Below are positions 37,410-50,050 of a DNA stretch of 64,000 nt, piece by piece. Under the pieces are notes generated by a model. That model was not told the origin of the DNA and made no database searches. It was given only the letters and a program-made list of their open reading frames with translations. Source of the DNA: Anniella stebbinsi (Eukaryota; Chordata; Lepidosauria; Squamata; Anniellidae); the NCBI GenBank assembly GCA_029215795.1, contig JARDYH010000005.1, positions 165,875,814-165,939,813 of the forward strand. Direction: 5' to 3'. Each line of letters opens with the position of its first letter. Position 1 is the stretch's first letter. A program made the position numbers and the translations under genes.

Positions 37410-39132
37410 TTCCAAAAATGGGAGACACCTCAGAGGGGTTAGGCTTATTTGTACATTTATGTATATATTTCTGGAAACCATCCTTCGTCAACAATGGATC
37501 CTAGAGTGCTTAAAGCCTCATATTAAAATAACAAATACTCGACAAAAATATTACATTTTAACTATATTAGGATAGTTTACTCACTACCCTACCATCCATA
37601 GTCCTATACATTACCCTACCATCCATAGTCCTATACAATATATCAGTGTTCTTCCAACTTTTTCCCATGACCCAGTGCAATAATATCACATTCCCTCAAT
37701 GTTTTTGACTCATTACTCAACACGTATTAATTTAAGGAGATTCTTTATAATTAAATCCCAGTGAGCTCTCTGGAAAGTACTTCTAAGTAACCATGCCTAT
37801 GTGTAGGTAGCTAAAAGTGGTTAAGAGTAGCTGGATCGTGCCATTTGATGTAAATATATATTTTGTTCAGGCACATTTAAAAGGCAAACCCTCCACCCAC
37901 CCCACAGACTGTAATTCCTAAATGGGCAGCCTTTTGTCCTACAAGGCCTGAGGGGGTGGGAGGAAAGGAATCCGGGGAAGACTGAACCTGACAAAAAGGA
38001 GAATGGCTTTAGTCTTGAGAAGAGATCTGTTGGGAAGCTGAGAAGGAAGCAGGATTTGCTTGGAGTTAATTTAGACTGACCCCCAAACACATAACAATAC
38101 AGAAAACTAGAGACTGACTGAGGAATGTGCAAGCCAGGCTGGGACGTTATCTGGTTCTGCATTGCCCCACCTGGAAATCCAGGTGGGGTCTTGAGCCCCC
38201 CCTGTAGTTTACGCCTCTGGTGAGTTTAGTTTTGGGCGGCAGAGTAGGAGGCTCCCTACAGTCAGCTACCTGGGTGCTGATCATGGCCTTGGGCTGGCCC
38301 TGGCTGTGCGGCTCTGAGGATATCAAAATTAGCAGTTGTAGCATCATGATTTTGTGTGGCTGGGTGACCCTCCCCCTCAGGACCTAGTTTCTCCTTCCAT
38401 TACAGTGCAGGAGGCCAAGAACTGTAGGTGTCCCCAATGCAGCGCCCTCCAATGGCACCTGTGAAGGAATCCCCAACATGGTGCCCAGGAAAACAATTAT
38501 TTTCTAATTATTTTACCATGTTTTTAATATATGTAGAAGGATCTTATTGAAATACGTATAACTTTCTATCAGTTATGCATAGGTTTCAACAAAAGTGGTC
38601 CAGATATCCAAATAAAGTATCCATTTGGAGGTGGCGCCTATATGTCGCCCATTCAAATACTGAAAACATTGTCATGTCCTCATTCCAGTGCATTAAAGGA
38701 TGTGACTGTTTCTCCTTGTAATATCAATCTTTTAGCTATCAAACGGGTGCAGAAAATCCATTTACACTGACCGTTTGTTAATTTCCATGAAGCAGGTAAA
38801 TAATTTCAAAGAACATTTACATCTGTGAATATTAAGGACTGTTTCAATACGAAATATGTCTGTGTAAGAACCTTTTGGACTTTGCCCAAACATGTTTAAA
38901 AGACTCATTAGCTGTACTGCACCATCAGCAATTAGCTAAATTAGACAGTCCCTTACTAAAATGACATTGCAGGGTACAATAGATACAAAACAAATATTGC
39001 TGAACGAGACCCAGCCTAAGATCCAGAGCTGCAACTGGTAGATGCAAAATCGGTCATCCACTGATGAAGCATTTTGTGGTTGTACCCACAGCAGTTTCTG
39101 CCTAGTTTGTGCCTTCTTTGTTTCTTCTACAG
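37410..39132. repeat. Spacer upstream of gene 3 exon
   Basis: Collinear with 56906-58633 and 17891-19676. No gene was recognised. A local 27-bp tandem duplication (accctaccatccatagtcct) is near 37580-37640. Confidence 0.5.
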
Positions 39133-39215
39133 GCCTTGCAATGGCATCAGAGTCACGATCTCCTTCATCTATTCTGTGAGGTGGAGTAGAAGGAGGTCTC
39201 CTGCAGACAGCTGAG
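39133..39215 (+). other. 83-nt upstream exon of gene 3
   Basis: Acceptor ttcttctacag and intact donor gtaaga. It carries the shared ATG-initiated 12-codon frame and the in-frame TGA. In the KRAB-compatible phase the residues after the stop are GGVE...GLLQTAE, resembling the linker upstream of KRAB in reptile KZFPs. This suggests the exon was once coding. It lies 257 bp before KRAB at 39473. Confidence 0.65.
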
Positions 39216-39472
39216 GTAAGAGAGGGGTTATTGAGGAGTGCTGAAGGGGGCAGCCAGGGGGCCTCCCTCTGTGTTGGAGGGGTGGGGAGTCTTTGCTGTT
39301 TGGTAACAACAGTAACTCTACTTCTCACGTGAAATCATGACTCCAGAAAAAAATGAAATGAAATAAAAAGCACCCACCAAGGAACCCAGTTTTCACTCCT
39401 TTTTTTTAAACTGGGAGCCCCGGTGCATATGGGGGAGGCTGTTTCCAAATGGAGACTGTTCTTTTCTTTCAG

Positions 39473-39590
39473 CGGCTGGTGGCCTTTGAGGAGGTGGCCG
39501 TGCCTTTTACCGAAGGGGAGTGGGACTTCTGCATCCAGGACAAAGAGCTTGAAGTCATGCTGGAGAACCAAGGGAATGTGGACTCTCTGG
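39473..39590 (+). CDS. KRAB A-box exon of KZFP gene 3
   Basis: Exon of 118 nt with strong acceptor and gtatgg donor. It encodes RLVAFEEVAVPFTEGEW, then DFCIQDKELE, then VMLENQGNVDSL. This is the best match to a canonical A box in the window (FEEVAV and MLE intact), with the same shortened central loop. In this copy alone the intronic base upstream gives an ATG (near 39449) that could start a frame running through the acceptor into the exon; that would need a transcript starting in the intron. It joins the finger exon at 46475 across a 6.9-kb intron. Confidence 0.8.
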
Positions 39591-40354
39591 GTATGGATGC
39601 CTTTGCCTTGGCTAATAGATGAAGATGGGAGGAATTCCTATTGGCCATTTCCCTCTGGAAGGGTGGGGGATCAGTAAGGATGGTCTGCCCCAGAGGCTAG
39701 CGGAGACTGGGGGATTTGGCAGCGGGTAGGGCTGGCCCTCCTGTTCTAGCCCTGGTGGATGTGTGGAATGCAAAGGTGACCAAGGCAATTGACACAAACA
39801 ACTTCTATTGAGCAGAGCCTGGGCAGCTCTACGAGACGCACTTCTAATGAAGCAAATGGGTAGATGTCCGGAGTGCAAGTGAAGAAATGATGGGAGATAT
39901 TTGGCTCAGCAATAGTACAAGCAAGAAGGATCGTGGAATTGTTGTAGACCAACAGTGTGATGCGTCTGCAAAAACTGCAAATGCTATAGCTTCCAAATCA
40001 CACATGGTATTGATTCCCCCTCTGTTTGGCACTGGTTAGGCCTCATCTTGAGTCCTGCATCCAATCCCAAGGTGACCATCTGGAAAGGAGGACAGGGCTC
40101 TTGTATCTTTAACAGTTGTATTGAAAAGGGAATTTCAGCAGGTGTCATGTGTATGCATGCAGCAGCTGGTGAAATTCACCCTTCCATCACCACAGTTATA
40201 GCTGCAGGAGCTCTGCCTAGTGTGATCTAATACAAAAGAGTTGTCATACAGAGGAGGACCAGGATCTCTTCTTGATCATCCCAGACATGGAATAATGGGA
40301 TCAAGTTACAGGAAGCCAGATTCCGGCTGGACATCAGGAAAAAAACCCCTGACT
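39591..40354. other. Gene 3 intron, first part
   Basis: The shared post-KRAB sequence continues to about 39880. A diverged copy of the fold-back MITE of 12554 lies at about 40072-40230 (ggtgaccatctggaaaggag). No gene was seen. Confidence 0.5.
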
Positions 40355-40887
40355 GTTAGAGCAGTATGACAATGGAACCATTGTCATACATTACACCAGT
40401 TTTAAAATCGCTTCATTGGCTGCCAATCAGTTTCTGGGCAAAGTATAAAGTGTTGGTTATTACTTTTAAAGCCCTACATGGTTTGGGTCCAGGTTACCTG
40501 CGGGATCGCCTTCTCCCGTACAATCCGCCCCGCACACTTAGGTCCTCTGGGAAAAACTTACTCAAATCATCCAGAACTAGGCTGACGAGTGTTACCCAGA
40601 GGACCTTCTCTTCCATCGCTCCCAGACTGTGGAATGGTCTGCCGGAGGAGATTAGACAAATTAGCAGTCTTCATGAATTTAAGAGAGTCATGAAGACTGC
40701 TCTCTTCCGGCAGGCCTGTCTAGATGAATTTTAAGATGTTTTTAATGATGCAATTTTTCTTGTTTTTAACATTTTAACTGTTTTGTGATTCTTGTGTTTT
40801 ATATTGTTGTTGTTCCCTGCCTCGATCCGGAGGGAGAGGCGGGTTATAAATAATAATAATAATAATAATAATAATTATTATTATTAT
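40355..40887 (+). mobile_element. L2/CR1-type LINE 3' end, well preserved
   Basis: An open stretch encodes TPVLKSLHWLPISFWAKYK, then GLGPGYLRDRLLPY, then APRLWNGLPEEIRQISS and FKRVMKTALFRQ, the last part of a LINE ORF2. A 3' UTR follows with cctcgatccggagggagagg and a (TAA)n tail (about 40849-40888). It is on the same strand as the gene and differs in sequence from the LINEs at 890 and 42832. Confidence 0.8.
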
Positions 40888-41053
40888 TTACCTAGAGAGG
40901 TCATGGGCTCTCCCACACTAGAAGCATTTAAAAGGCAGCTGGACAACCATCTGTCAGGTGGATGGATTCAGATGGATTCCTGCATTGAGCAGGGGGTTGG
41001 ACTCGATGGCCTCATTGTGCCCTTCCGATTCTACTATTCTATGATTCTATGAT
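40888..41053 (+). mobile_element. CR1 3' tail
   Basis: Encodes the terminal EAFKRQLDNHLSGG region, followed by the ggttggactcgatggcctca motif and the ATTCTATGATTCTATGA tail repeat. Confidence 0.85.
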
Positions 41054-41330
41054 AGAGTAGTAGAAGATCCTGGGAACTGAACAGCACTAATTAAGAAGAC
41101 TGTTTAAAAAGCATCACAAACTCCCAACTAATGTTTTTGGGGAGTGAGGGTTAAAAGACCAACTAGAAACAAGAGGGAAAAAATTACAAATGTACAAATG
41201 TAGTACAGCTGTCTTAAGAACATCATAATGTGTATTTTATGGCACCACTGCCCTTATCATAATATTGACAACTTTACATGACTTGTCCTAGAATGGGTTC
41301 CTTCATCTAGGGACCCTTTCTAGAACAGCC

Positions 41331-41466
41331 TTCCCTAACCTGGTGTCGTTCGGATGTGCTTTTGAACTGCCACCCCAGCATTTCAGAACATTGGCCCTGC
41401 TGGCTGGGGATGATTAGAGATGAAGTCCAAAACATCAGAAAGGTACCAGGCCAGGGAAGGCAGCTC
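41331..41466. mobile_element. hAT-like fold-back MITE
   Basis: The left end cagccttccctaacctggtg is inverted at the right end (gtaccaggccagggaaggca), and the interior is partly palindromic. Related fragments are at 26546 and 44555. Confidence 0.5.
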
Positions 41467-42297
41467 AAGAGAGTAGCCATGGAGCCTGTGCGGAGTGTTT
41501 CTAGCGGTGGGAGGAGAAATCAGTTTGCACAGTTTTTTAGTCTCTCTGTTTACATCAGCTAATAATACACTGTTTGCATGGCTTGAATTTTGAACTACAG
41601 CAATGTTCTTTTGGAATTGTATACTTTCCCTTGAATGGTATCTGTTGTGCATGGTTGCACATTTTTTAAGAAGCCCTGACAGCATCAGAGAACGGGTCTG
41701 CCGTCTTCGGTAGATCTGGTAACTGAGTAGCAATAAAGCCTGGGAACCACGTCTACCAAGATAGGGCTCTAGATCTGGTGTCTAGAAAACATATTTCCAC
41801 CTACAGCTGAAACCCTCAGTTCTTTCCATGACTCCCTTCACCCCTGTAATGTCCATTTGGACCAAAGGGCATGTTCAATGAGTGTGGGGGAATGGCCTAT
41901 TCAGCTTGCAGCCCACCGCTAGGTTCTGTTCTACAGGAAATGCACAAGAGATTCAGGTCCCTTCACAAGAAGTTTCTTTATTTCTACAATACATGAGAAA
42001 ACACTAACTTCTGTGGAGCTGTCTCAGCTCCAAGGTCATCATCACTAAGAGAGAGATGGGGAGGGGTTTCACTTGGGCTCCCTGCAAGAACTAAACATGG
42101 CTGGTTCTCTTAATGTTATGTATAAATCAGAGCAACCTGTTATAATCCTTAATAACTTGCTCTGCTGCTACAATCAATTTCACAGTCCCATCTGCATTTC
42201 CCTAAAACACTTAACAACACTGGTCAGAATTGTCATATACTACTCTAACATACACTCTTCTGCAAAATGGAAATAACAACACTGGGCTATGTATCTG
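41467..42297. repeat. Segment duplicated at 44690-45440
   Basis: Shared blocks include agatctggtaactgagtagc (near 41710 and 44931) and aaatgcacaagagattcagg. An AATAAAG-like motif near 41728 makes an old LTR possible but not demonstrable. From about 42045 it is also homologous to 505-745. Confidence 0.45.
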
Positions 42298-42654
42298 TGA
42301 AGGAGTGAAGACACACACACCGAGATGTTCTATGCAGGAAGGTTGTTTATTGTTTGTTAGCTTGGCTTATATAGATCTCTAGCCATGCTGTTTAAGAAGA
42401 CACAGCAGGTTTCCACACAGTAGAACACACACACATAATCGTATGTCATAGGATAGCACAATGGAGCACAGAATGAGAATGCAACATAACTACATCATTA
42501 CTGCAACAATGTTGTTGGATGGAGAAATCGTTAGCTGGCTTGCAGGAACATTTTGTATATAGCAGGATAGAGAGATTAGCAAGAAAGGAAAAACAAAGTG
42601 ACTCCACATCAGGGCCTTAGCAACAATGCTTTACCAGCCGTGTTCTGCCCTTCA
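42298..42654 (-). mobile_element. Solo LTR of an endogenous retrovirus-like element
   Basis: A 357-bp unit with TGAAGG...CCTTCA ends, flanked on both sides by the exact 6-bp duplication TATCTG (42292-42297 and 42655-42660). On the minus strand there is a TATATAAG box followed by AATAAA before the 3' end, the order expected of U3-R-U5. The homologous site in the gene 1 intron (near 755) lacks it. A 6-bp duplication favours a class II-like ERV, but no internal region is present. No coding content. Confidence 0.75.
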
Positions 42655-42660
42655 TATCTG

Positions 42661-42799
42661 TTTTAGATTTTTTATTGAATTTCACATTAATAACAAACGG
42701 GTGTAACATCCAAGCACATCAAACAGAACACAATAATCAAAAACGGGATATCCTTGATACAAACACTCAGCATCGAACTAAGTTAATCAGGTGACACAG

Positions 42800-42830
<31 letters not shown>

Positions 42831-42831
42831 T
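42661..42831 (-). mobile_element. LINE 3' end and (TTTA)n
   Basis: Copy of the element at 745-880, followed by an expanded TTTA microsatellite (42801-42831) that forms the tail of the adjacent L2. Confidence 0.5.
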
Positions 42832-43453
42832 GGACACTATTTATATTCCACCCAATTATCTAAAAAAAGACGCCAGAGCGGTGAACATAGGTATAATCTG
42901 TAAAAGAAAGATTTAAAAAGCAAATTAAAATGGTTTAATTTAAAAACAAAGGAACCAGAAAAACAGTGCCCTCACAGTTGAGGGAGGTTTCTCAAAACAG
43001 AGTTGTTAGCAGGACCAGAAGCAGCCTAGTGTTGGCGCCAGGGGCAGGGAGTTCCACAGAGAAGGGGCCACTACACTAAAGTCTCTTCTCCTGGTGGATT
43101 CCAAACGGGCCAAAGGTCCATGTGGAACCACCTGGAGCATGCTCTCCGACTACCTCAGTGATCGGGCAGGTTGGAAAGGGAGAAGCCGTCTCAGGTATCC
43201 TGGTCCCAAGTTGTTTAGGAGTTTGTATGCTAGTACCAAAACCTTATACCTGGCCTGGTAGCCAATAGGCAGCCAGTGCAGTTCCCTCAACAAAGGAGTT
43301 CTATGCTGAAAAGAGACAGCTCCTGATAACAGCCAGGCTGCTGCGTTCTGCACTAGCTCCAGCTTCCGGAGCAACCTTAAGGGCAGCCCCGCATAGCGTG
43401 CGTTGCAGTAATCCAGTCTTGAGGTTACTAATGCCTGTACCACTGTGGCCAAG
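42832..43453 (-). mobile_element. L2-type LINE 3' fragment (third copy)
   Basis: The minus strand encodes ATVVQALVTSRLDYCNARYA, then LELVQNAAAWLLSG, then LRELHWLPIGYQARYKVLVL. It is orthologous to 911-1545 in gene 1, and is cut at 43453 by the Penelope-like element. Confidence 0.8.
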
Positions 43454-44520
43454 CTAATCCCTGGAGAAAAAAGAGAGCAAAACTCTGGTGCTATGTAAAA
43501 ATATTTTTTTCTTTATTCTTTTATCTTCTGTCTGCTCGACGCGTTTCGGTTACAAAACCTTCGTCAGGAGCTACACAAAACAGATATAGCCACATTTTAG
43601 CCAACTCTAAAATACAACATAAAATCATTAAAAATGGTCTTAAGCAAGCACGAAACAACACCCATATCAAACTGAAACATATCTTAGTTTACATTCCTTT
43701 GCTATCAGACACACCAAAAGTATTCCACATTTCCACATTCATGTGAGAGATTTTATACACTGACCTGGAGCACTTATTTACAATTTGTGATTGTTATTAC
43801 GACAGAATTCAGGTCAAAGTTTTTTGCTCATGTATTGTCCCGATAGGTTCAGGCGTGGCTTTTATTAGAGCACCATCTTACTTCAGAACTCCATCTAATT
43901 TTATGCCACCAGGACCAGTGGATCCAGCCATCCAACTGTATGAACGAAGGGTGTTACAGCAGCTTGAACATTTGGAAACCATTACACGCAAACCCTGGAA
44001 AAATATGACCAGATTGGAAATGGACGCATTAAATTGTCTGTCAAATAACACCAATATTATCATCAAAGAGGCAGACAAGGGAGGGGCAATAGTAATTCAA
44101 AATCGTCAAGACTATGAGGCAGAGGTCCATCGCCAATTACAAGACAATATTTCATATAAACCAATCACTCATTGGATATTATATTTGACAATTTACAAAA
44201 ACATGAAGTTAGGCATCCATGGGCCAGAATCTTTGGTTTTTGGGGGGATAGAAAAGGTAAGAGGAGGTGAGACAGCACTCAGTAAAAGGGAACTTTTCTG
44301 GATTCTCTCCTTAAAAAGCCTGTAACCCAGTGGATTAAATGATTCATTAGATTTATCCTCGTATAAACAGTAGTAAAACTTTACAGTAAGGTTCCAGCAT
44401 AAAAAGTAGCAGAGTGGTAAAAACTAGCCCAAACTGCTACCAGAGTGTTGACAGGATCATTGAGTCACAAGGCAATCAAGGCAGCCAGCTGTAGAACTAA
44501 ATGATTTAAATTGCTTCCAA
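43454..44520 (+). mobile_element. Penelope-like retroelement (PLE), internally deleted
   Basis: The plus-strand frame 43855-44325 encodes the N-terminal side of a PLE reverse transcriptase: MTRLEMDALNCLSNNTNIII, KEADKGGAIVIQNRQDYE, then RQLQDN. After a jump near 44170-44240 it continues with RGGETALSKRELFWILSLKS, like the C-terminal end of the GIY-YIG endonuclease module. Most of the RT and endonuclease are therefore missing. The 5' flank (43500-43600) carries a terminal repeat-like sequence with gacgcgtttcggtt, typical of PLE ends. It interrupts the L2 at 43453. Confidence 0.75.
43534..43571 (-). ncRNA. Hammerhead-ribozyme-like motif in PLE terminal repeat
   Basis: On the minus strand: GCTC (stem I), CTGACGA, one A, GGTT-TTGT-AACC (stem II), GAAA, CGCGTC, GAGC (stem I'). 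The stem III equivalent ACGCGT is a loop-less palindrome, so cleavage would need a dimer, a situation known for minimal hammerheads of PLEs and retrozymes. The extra A before stem II is a caution. It is antisense to the RT frame, compatible with an inverted terminal repeat. Confidence 0.5.
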
Positions 44521-46309
44521 ACTGACCCTGAGCTCAGAATCTTGAGACTTGAGACTAACCTGGCGTCCTTTGGATGTGTTTTTGGACTGCCACACCAGCA
44601 TTTCAGACCATTGGCCCTGCTAGCTGGGGATGATTAGAGATGAAGTCCAAAACATCTGAAGGGCACCAGGCCAGGGAAGGCAGCTCAAGAGAGTAGCCAT
44701 GGAGCCTGTGCGAAGTGTCTCTAGTGATGGGAGGAGAAATCAATATGCACAGCATTCTAGAGCCACTGTTTACATCAGCTAAATAATACACCTTTTGCGT
44801 GGGTTGAATTTTCAACTACAGCAATGTTCTTTTGAAACTGTATTTTCCCTTGATTGATACATTTTGTGCATGGTTGCACATTTTTCAAGAAGCCCTGCTA
44901 GCATCAGAGAACGGGTCTACCGTCTCTGGTAGATCTGGTAACTGAGTAGCGATAAGGCCCGGGCACCACGTCTACCAAGATAGGTAGATCTAGTCTCTGA
45001 GACATGTGTATACCAGGTCTAGCCCTTGTTGTTTCTCAGTGGTGTCTAGAAAACGTATTTCCACCTCCTGCTGAAACCCTCAGTTCTATCCATGACTCCC
45101 TTCACCCCTGTACTGTCCAGTTGGACCAAAAGGCATGTTTAATGAGTGTGAGGGAATGGCCTATTTAGCTTGCAGCCCACCGGTAGGTTCTGTTCTACAG
45201 GAAATGCACAAGAGATTCAGGTCCCTTCACAAGAAGATTCTCTTGATGTTATATATAAATCATAGCAACCCGTTCCAACCCTTCATACATTGCACTGCTG
45301 CTACAATCAGTTTCACAGCCCCATCTGCATTTCCCTAAAATTCTTAACAACACTGGACTACACCGCAGAGTTGTCATTTGCTACTTTAACACATGCACCC
45401 GTCTGCAAAATGGAAATAACAACACTGGGCTACTTGGCATGCTCCTGGTCCCCTCCCCCACCGCCTCGTCATGGATGCAGTTTTCACCACTCTCCGTGCT
45501 CAGGAAGAGGCTTTCCTGGCGCTGGGGTGAGGAGGAGACCGTCGAAGCCCCTTATTACTGCTTCTTGTCCGGTTCGCAGTCCCATTCCCTCCCACTCCAC
45601 AAAGCCCCACCTAGACGCACGTAATCGCAAGTCTATCAAAGAATGCAGGGCCACCAGAGTGTGAAGGAGACAATTCCCTCTGTGCGCTGCCCGCCCTGCC
45701 CTGAATATTTGGCAGCCATCAACTTCAGAAGCTGTCAACTATCTCAATAGCAATGCGCCCTACACTATGACCAAACAGAGGGTGAACATAGTTTGCTGAT
45801 CCTTTCTTGCCTCCTGTGGCTTCCAAATCATTTCCAAGCCCACTATAAATGGTTGATTTCCAGCTATAAAGCCCTGCATGGCTTGGGAGCTCAGTAACTC
45901 AAGGGATGTCTGGGGAACCAATTTGGCCTGCCACATTAGAAATAAAAGGGACAAAGAAAGAAAGAAATAGCACTTAGAATGGCAGAAGATTTTGTGGTCA
46001 CCAGCATGTCTCCTTCTTTGAAAGAAATTCTGAAAACGGACCTCATCTCTCGGCTGGAAGATGGAAAGGATCCGCTCTGAGAAGAAGGAGAGATCAGCAG
46101 GTACCTGCTTAGATTTGTGATGGGACTATTTCCTTTCCGGGGATTGAAGGGTTTCCTTGCAGAATTGTTCACCTTGTCTTTAATCAGTGAGGTTAAGTAG
46201 AGACTGATCAAGAAGGAGATCTTGAGGTTATAGTATACAATTAAATGAAAATGTCAATTAGAAAAAGAATTGAGAATAAAACTGCCAATATCATACGGTC
46301 ATCCCATGA
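44521..46309. other. Gene 3 intron, last part
   Basis: The segment 44555-45440 is a tandem duplicate of 41331-42290, without the LTR. From 45440 to 46300 I recognise no gene or element; a 124-residue frame at 45290-45664 has no domain and runs through repeat sequence. A CR1 fragment starts at about 46300 and reaches 46405. Confidence 0.45.
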
Positions 46310-46440
46310 AGCTGCTTGGTGGGAGATTCAGGAGAGATAAAAGGAAGTATTTCTTCACAAAGTGCATAGTTAAACTACGGAATTCACTACCACAAGATCG
46401 TAGAGATTCTCCACAAGCAAAGCAGTCCTTGGACTCCTAA

Positions 46441-47658
<1,218 letters not shown>

Positions 47659-47682
47659 GAGTAAGCCATGTAAACCCATGTA

Positions 47683-49190
47683 ATCCCTGTCCAGAAGAGG
47701 CCATAGATGGCAACCCAGCCAAAGCTGGTAAAAGGCACTCCAAGCTGCTATGGCCACTTGGGCCTCCAGTGACAATAGTGCTTCCAGCCAGACAGATTCG
47801 GAAGCTCTTTTTCTACAAAAATTAAAGATGTATTGACTCCTAGGCTTGCTCAGCTTTTTTCTAAGATCTGGCAGGGCGAGGAGCCTCCCAACACCGGGAA
47901 AATGTCCCGGATAACAGTGATACCAAAACCTGGAAAATGACACAAAGGTGGGGTCCTATCGCCCAATCCCATTACTTATTCAAAATAAGAAAAAATCATC
48001 TAGCTTAGTTCAACGATTAAATAAGGTGGTAGGTAACGTAATTCATGTAGACCAGACTGGATTCATTCCCCAAAGACCTATATCGGACCCGATAGGACAG
48101 GTCTTAAATATTACCTATGTTGCAACCGGAACAAGTCACCCATTGTCACTAATTGCACTCGATATATTTAAGGCCTTTGATTGTCTTGAGTGGCAATACT
48201 TGATAAGTGTCCTAAACTATTATCTGCTAGGAACCAAATTTGTGACCAACATTTCCAGATTATATGTTGCTAATACAACAACGGTGTGTACTAACAATAC
48301 AGATTCCACCTATCATCTTGGAACAGGGAACAAAACAAGGCTGCCTCTTGTCACCTCTGCTCTACGCCCTCTCCCTGGAACCGTTAGCTAACATTATACG
48401 TCAGCTGTCTCCAGTGTGGTCTCCCATCACCCTCATTACAAATATATCCGGGTAATTTAGAGGCAACTGTCATCACTAGAACTTCTGAATGAGAAAAGAA
48501 GGGATATTTTGGATTGAGAGATTTTTAAGCTCAGAATAAACCAAAAACAACAGAACAACTCAGAACTGACCTAGGAGACTTGGACCTAGGATGGCTACAA
48601 GAATTCCTATTATCCCACCTCTACAGAGATCCCAACATCAAGACATACGCACCCAGAGCCCTAGCAGGATTAGAACGAGTAATGCTAATGGGAGGGAAGG
48701 GAAATGTAGTTTTAGTTTAGGTTATCCTAATAGACGCCCAGATGGGTTCAATGGTGGGCTTGAAGAAAGATTGGGAAGGAGATTTTGGAAGAGAATTAGA
48801 AGATGCAAGTTGGAACAAATCATAGGACAACAGACCACCCAGATCAAAATCAGCCTCTATCAGAGAAACCTCTTTGAAAGTACGGCACAGATGGTACCAC
48901 ACTCCAATACAGCTGGCGCATATTACTTCAACATGCAGCTCCCTTTGTTGGAGAGGCTGTGAGGTAAAAGGCACGTATTTTCATTTATGGTGGACCTGTC
49001 CACATATACAGGGATTCTAGATGTTAGTACATAGGACCTAGTGTAAGACTGAAATTCAAAATGCGTCAGAATTGAATTTACAACGAAATACGTCCACGTC
49101 AGCTGTGAGCGCTTGGCCATTATAACGACAAATGAAAATCACACAGCACAATTATTAATTAGTTTATTTGTTTATTTTTTTTTGTCTTTC
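47683..49190 (+). mobile_element. L2 remnant plus L1 ORF2 fragment (copy C)
   Basis: Near-identical to 29647-31140. The RT block is better kept here: SLIALDIFKAFDCLEWQYL, and in a neighbouring frame LEQGTKQGCLLSPLLYALSL, the L1 GTRQGCPLSP motif. Frameshifts separate the pieces, so it is dead. Confidence 0.75.
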
Positions 49191-49289
49191 TTTCGTATTG
49201 TTTCCCCCCTAAAATTGTATTAACCAAGTTTTCTGTAACAGATGAATAAACCCCAACTGCTAGGGGACTGTTTTATTTTCTGTTATATC

Positions 49290-50050
49290 TAAGACATAAT
49301 ATTGAAAAAGAAAAAAAAATCCATGTGAATTTTTCCCTAAACCAAACTTTTCAATGGCTTCTATCATAAAAGTCAATACATTTCCACATTCAAAAGGTAA
49401 TAACGATATGTAAGTAGCTTTTACTGTATAAAATATTCCTCTTTTTTTATAATCCATGACAAGTCACCCTGGAATAAAGTCTGATTTTCTTAAACATAAT
49501 TTGCAATAATACCATGTACCCTTTCTGCTAACCTGGCCACAAAAGCCACGATTAACACTGATATGGACTACAGGACCTATATTATTTGTAAATCCCTACC
49601 ATATCTATTTCCTTCCAAGACATTTGTCTTGGTACCGTTTTTAAAAGTTTGGTAAAATTTATTCTATCTGGGCTTGGTGATGAATCCGTTTTAAATACCC
49701 TCCATAGTTTCTTCCAGCTCTTGGCATGTAACTGGAACTTCTAATTTTTCCCTTTGTACTTCCAACAATCTGAGAATGGGAATCTTCCTCATAAAATGTA
49801 ATATATACTCAAGAGTTTGGATAGATTTATAGAAATGCCCCATATTACAAAATCCTCAGTGATGCCATTATGATGATGCACTTGATCATTATTTGTTTTT
49901 GGAAAACTGCATAGTTTCATATTATCTCCTTTTTTCAAAAGTTGCGAATTTTCTTGATTTGTTACTACACTGAAATATTTATTTGGGAAATATTCATGTT
50001 TTGGCTGCTAAATAGGTATTTAAAGGTGAAATTCTATGCACATTGAGACA
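49290..50050 (-). mobile_element. Minus-strand L1 ORF2 fragment (copy C)
   Basis: Collinear with 6560-7300 and 31240-31990. Its 49260-49457 end holds a 65-residue open frame (VKATYISLLPFECGNV) that I cannot assign to a family. Confidence 0.45.

Noticed and set aside
41467..45100. Full ERV with LTRs at 41500 and 44700
   Set aside because: The duplicated block also includes the flanking fold-back MITE and host intron, and no gag/pol lies between. A tandem duplication explains it better.
45290..45664. 124-residue frame in the gene 3 intron
   Set aside because: It runs through duplicated repeat-derived sequence with Pro/Ser-rich low complexity and no recognisable motif.
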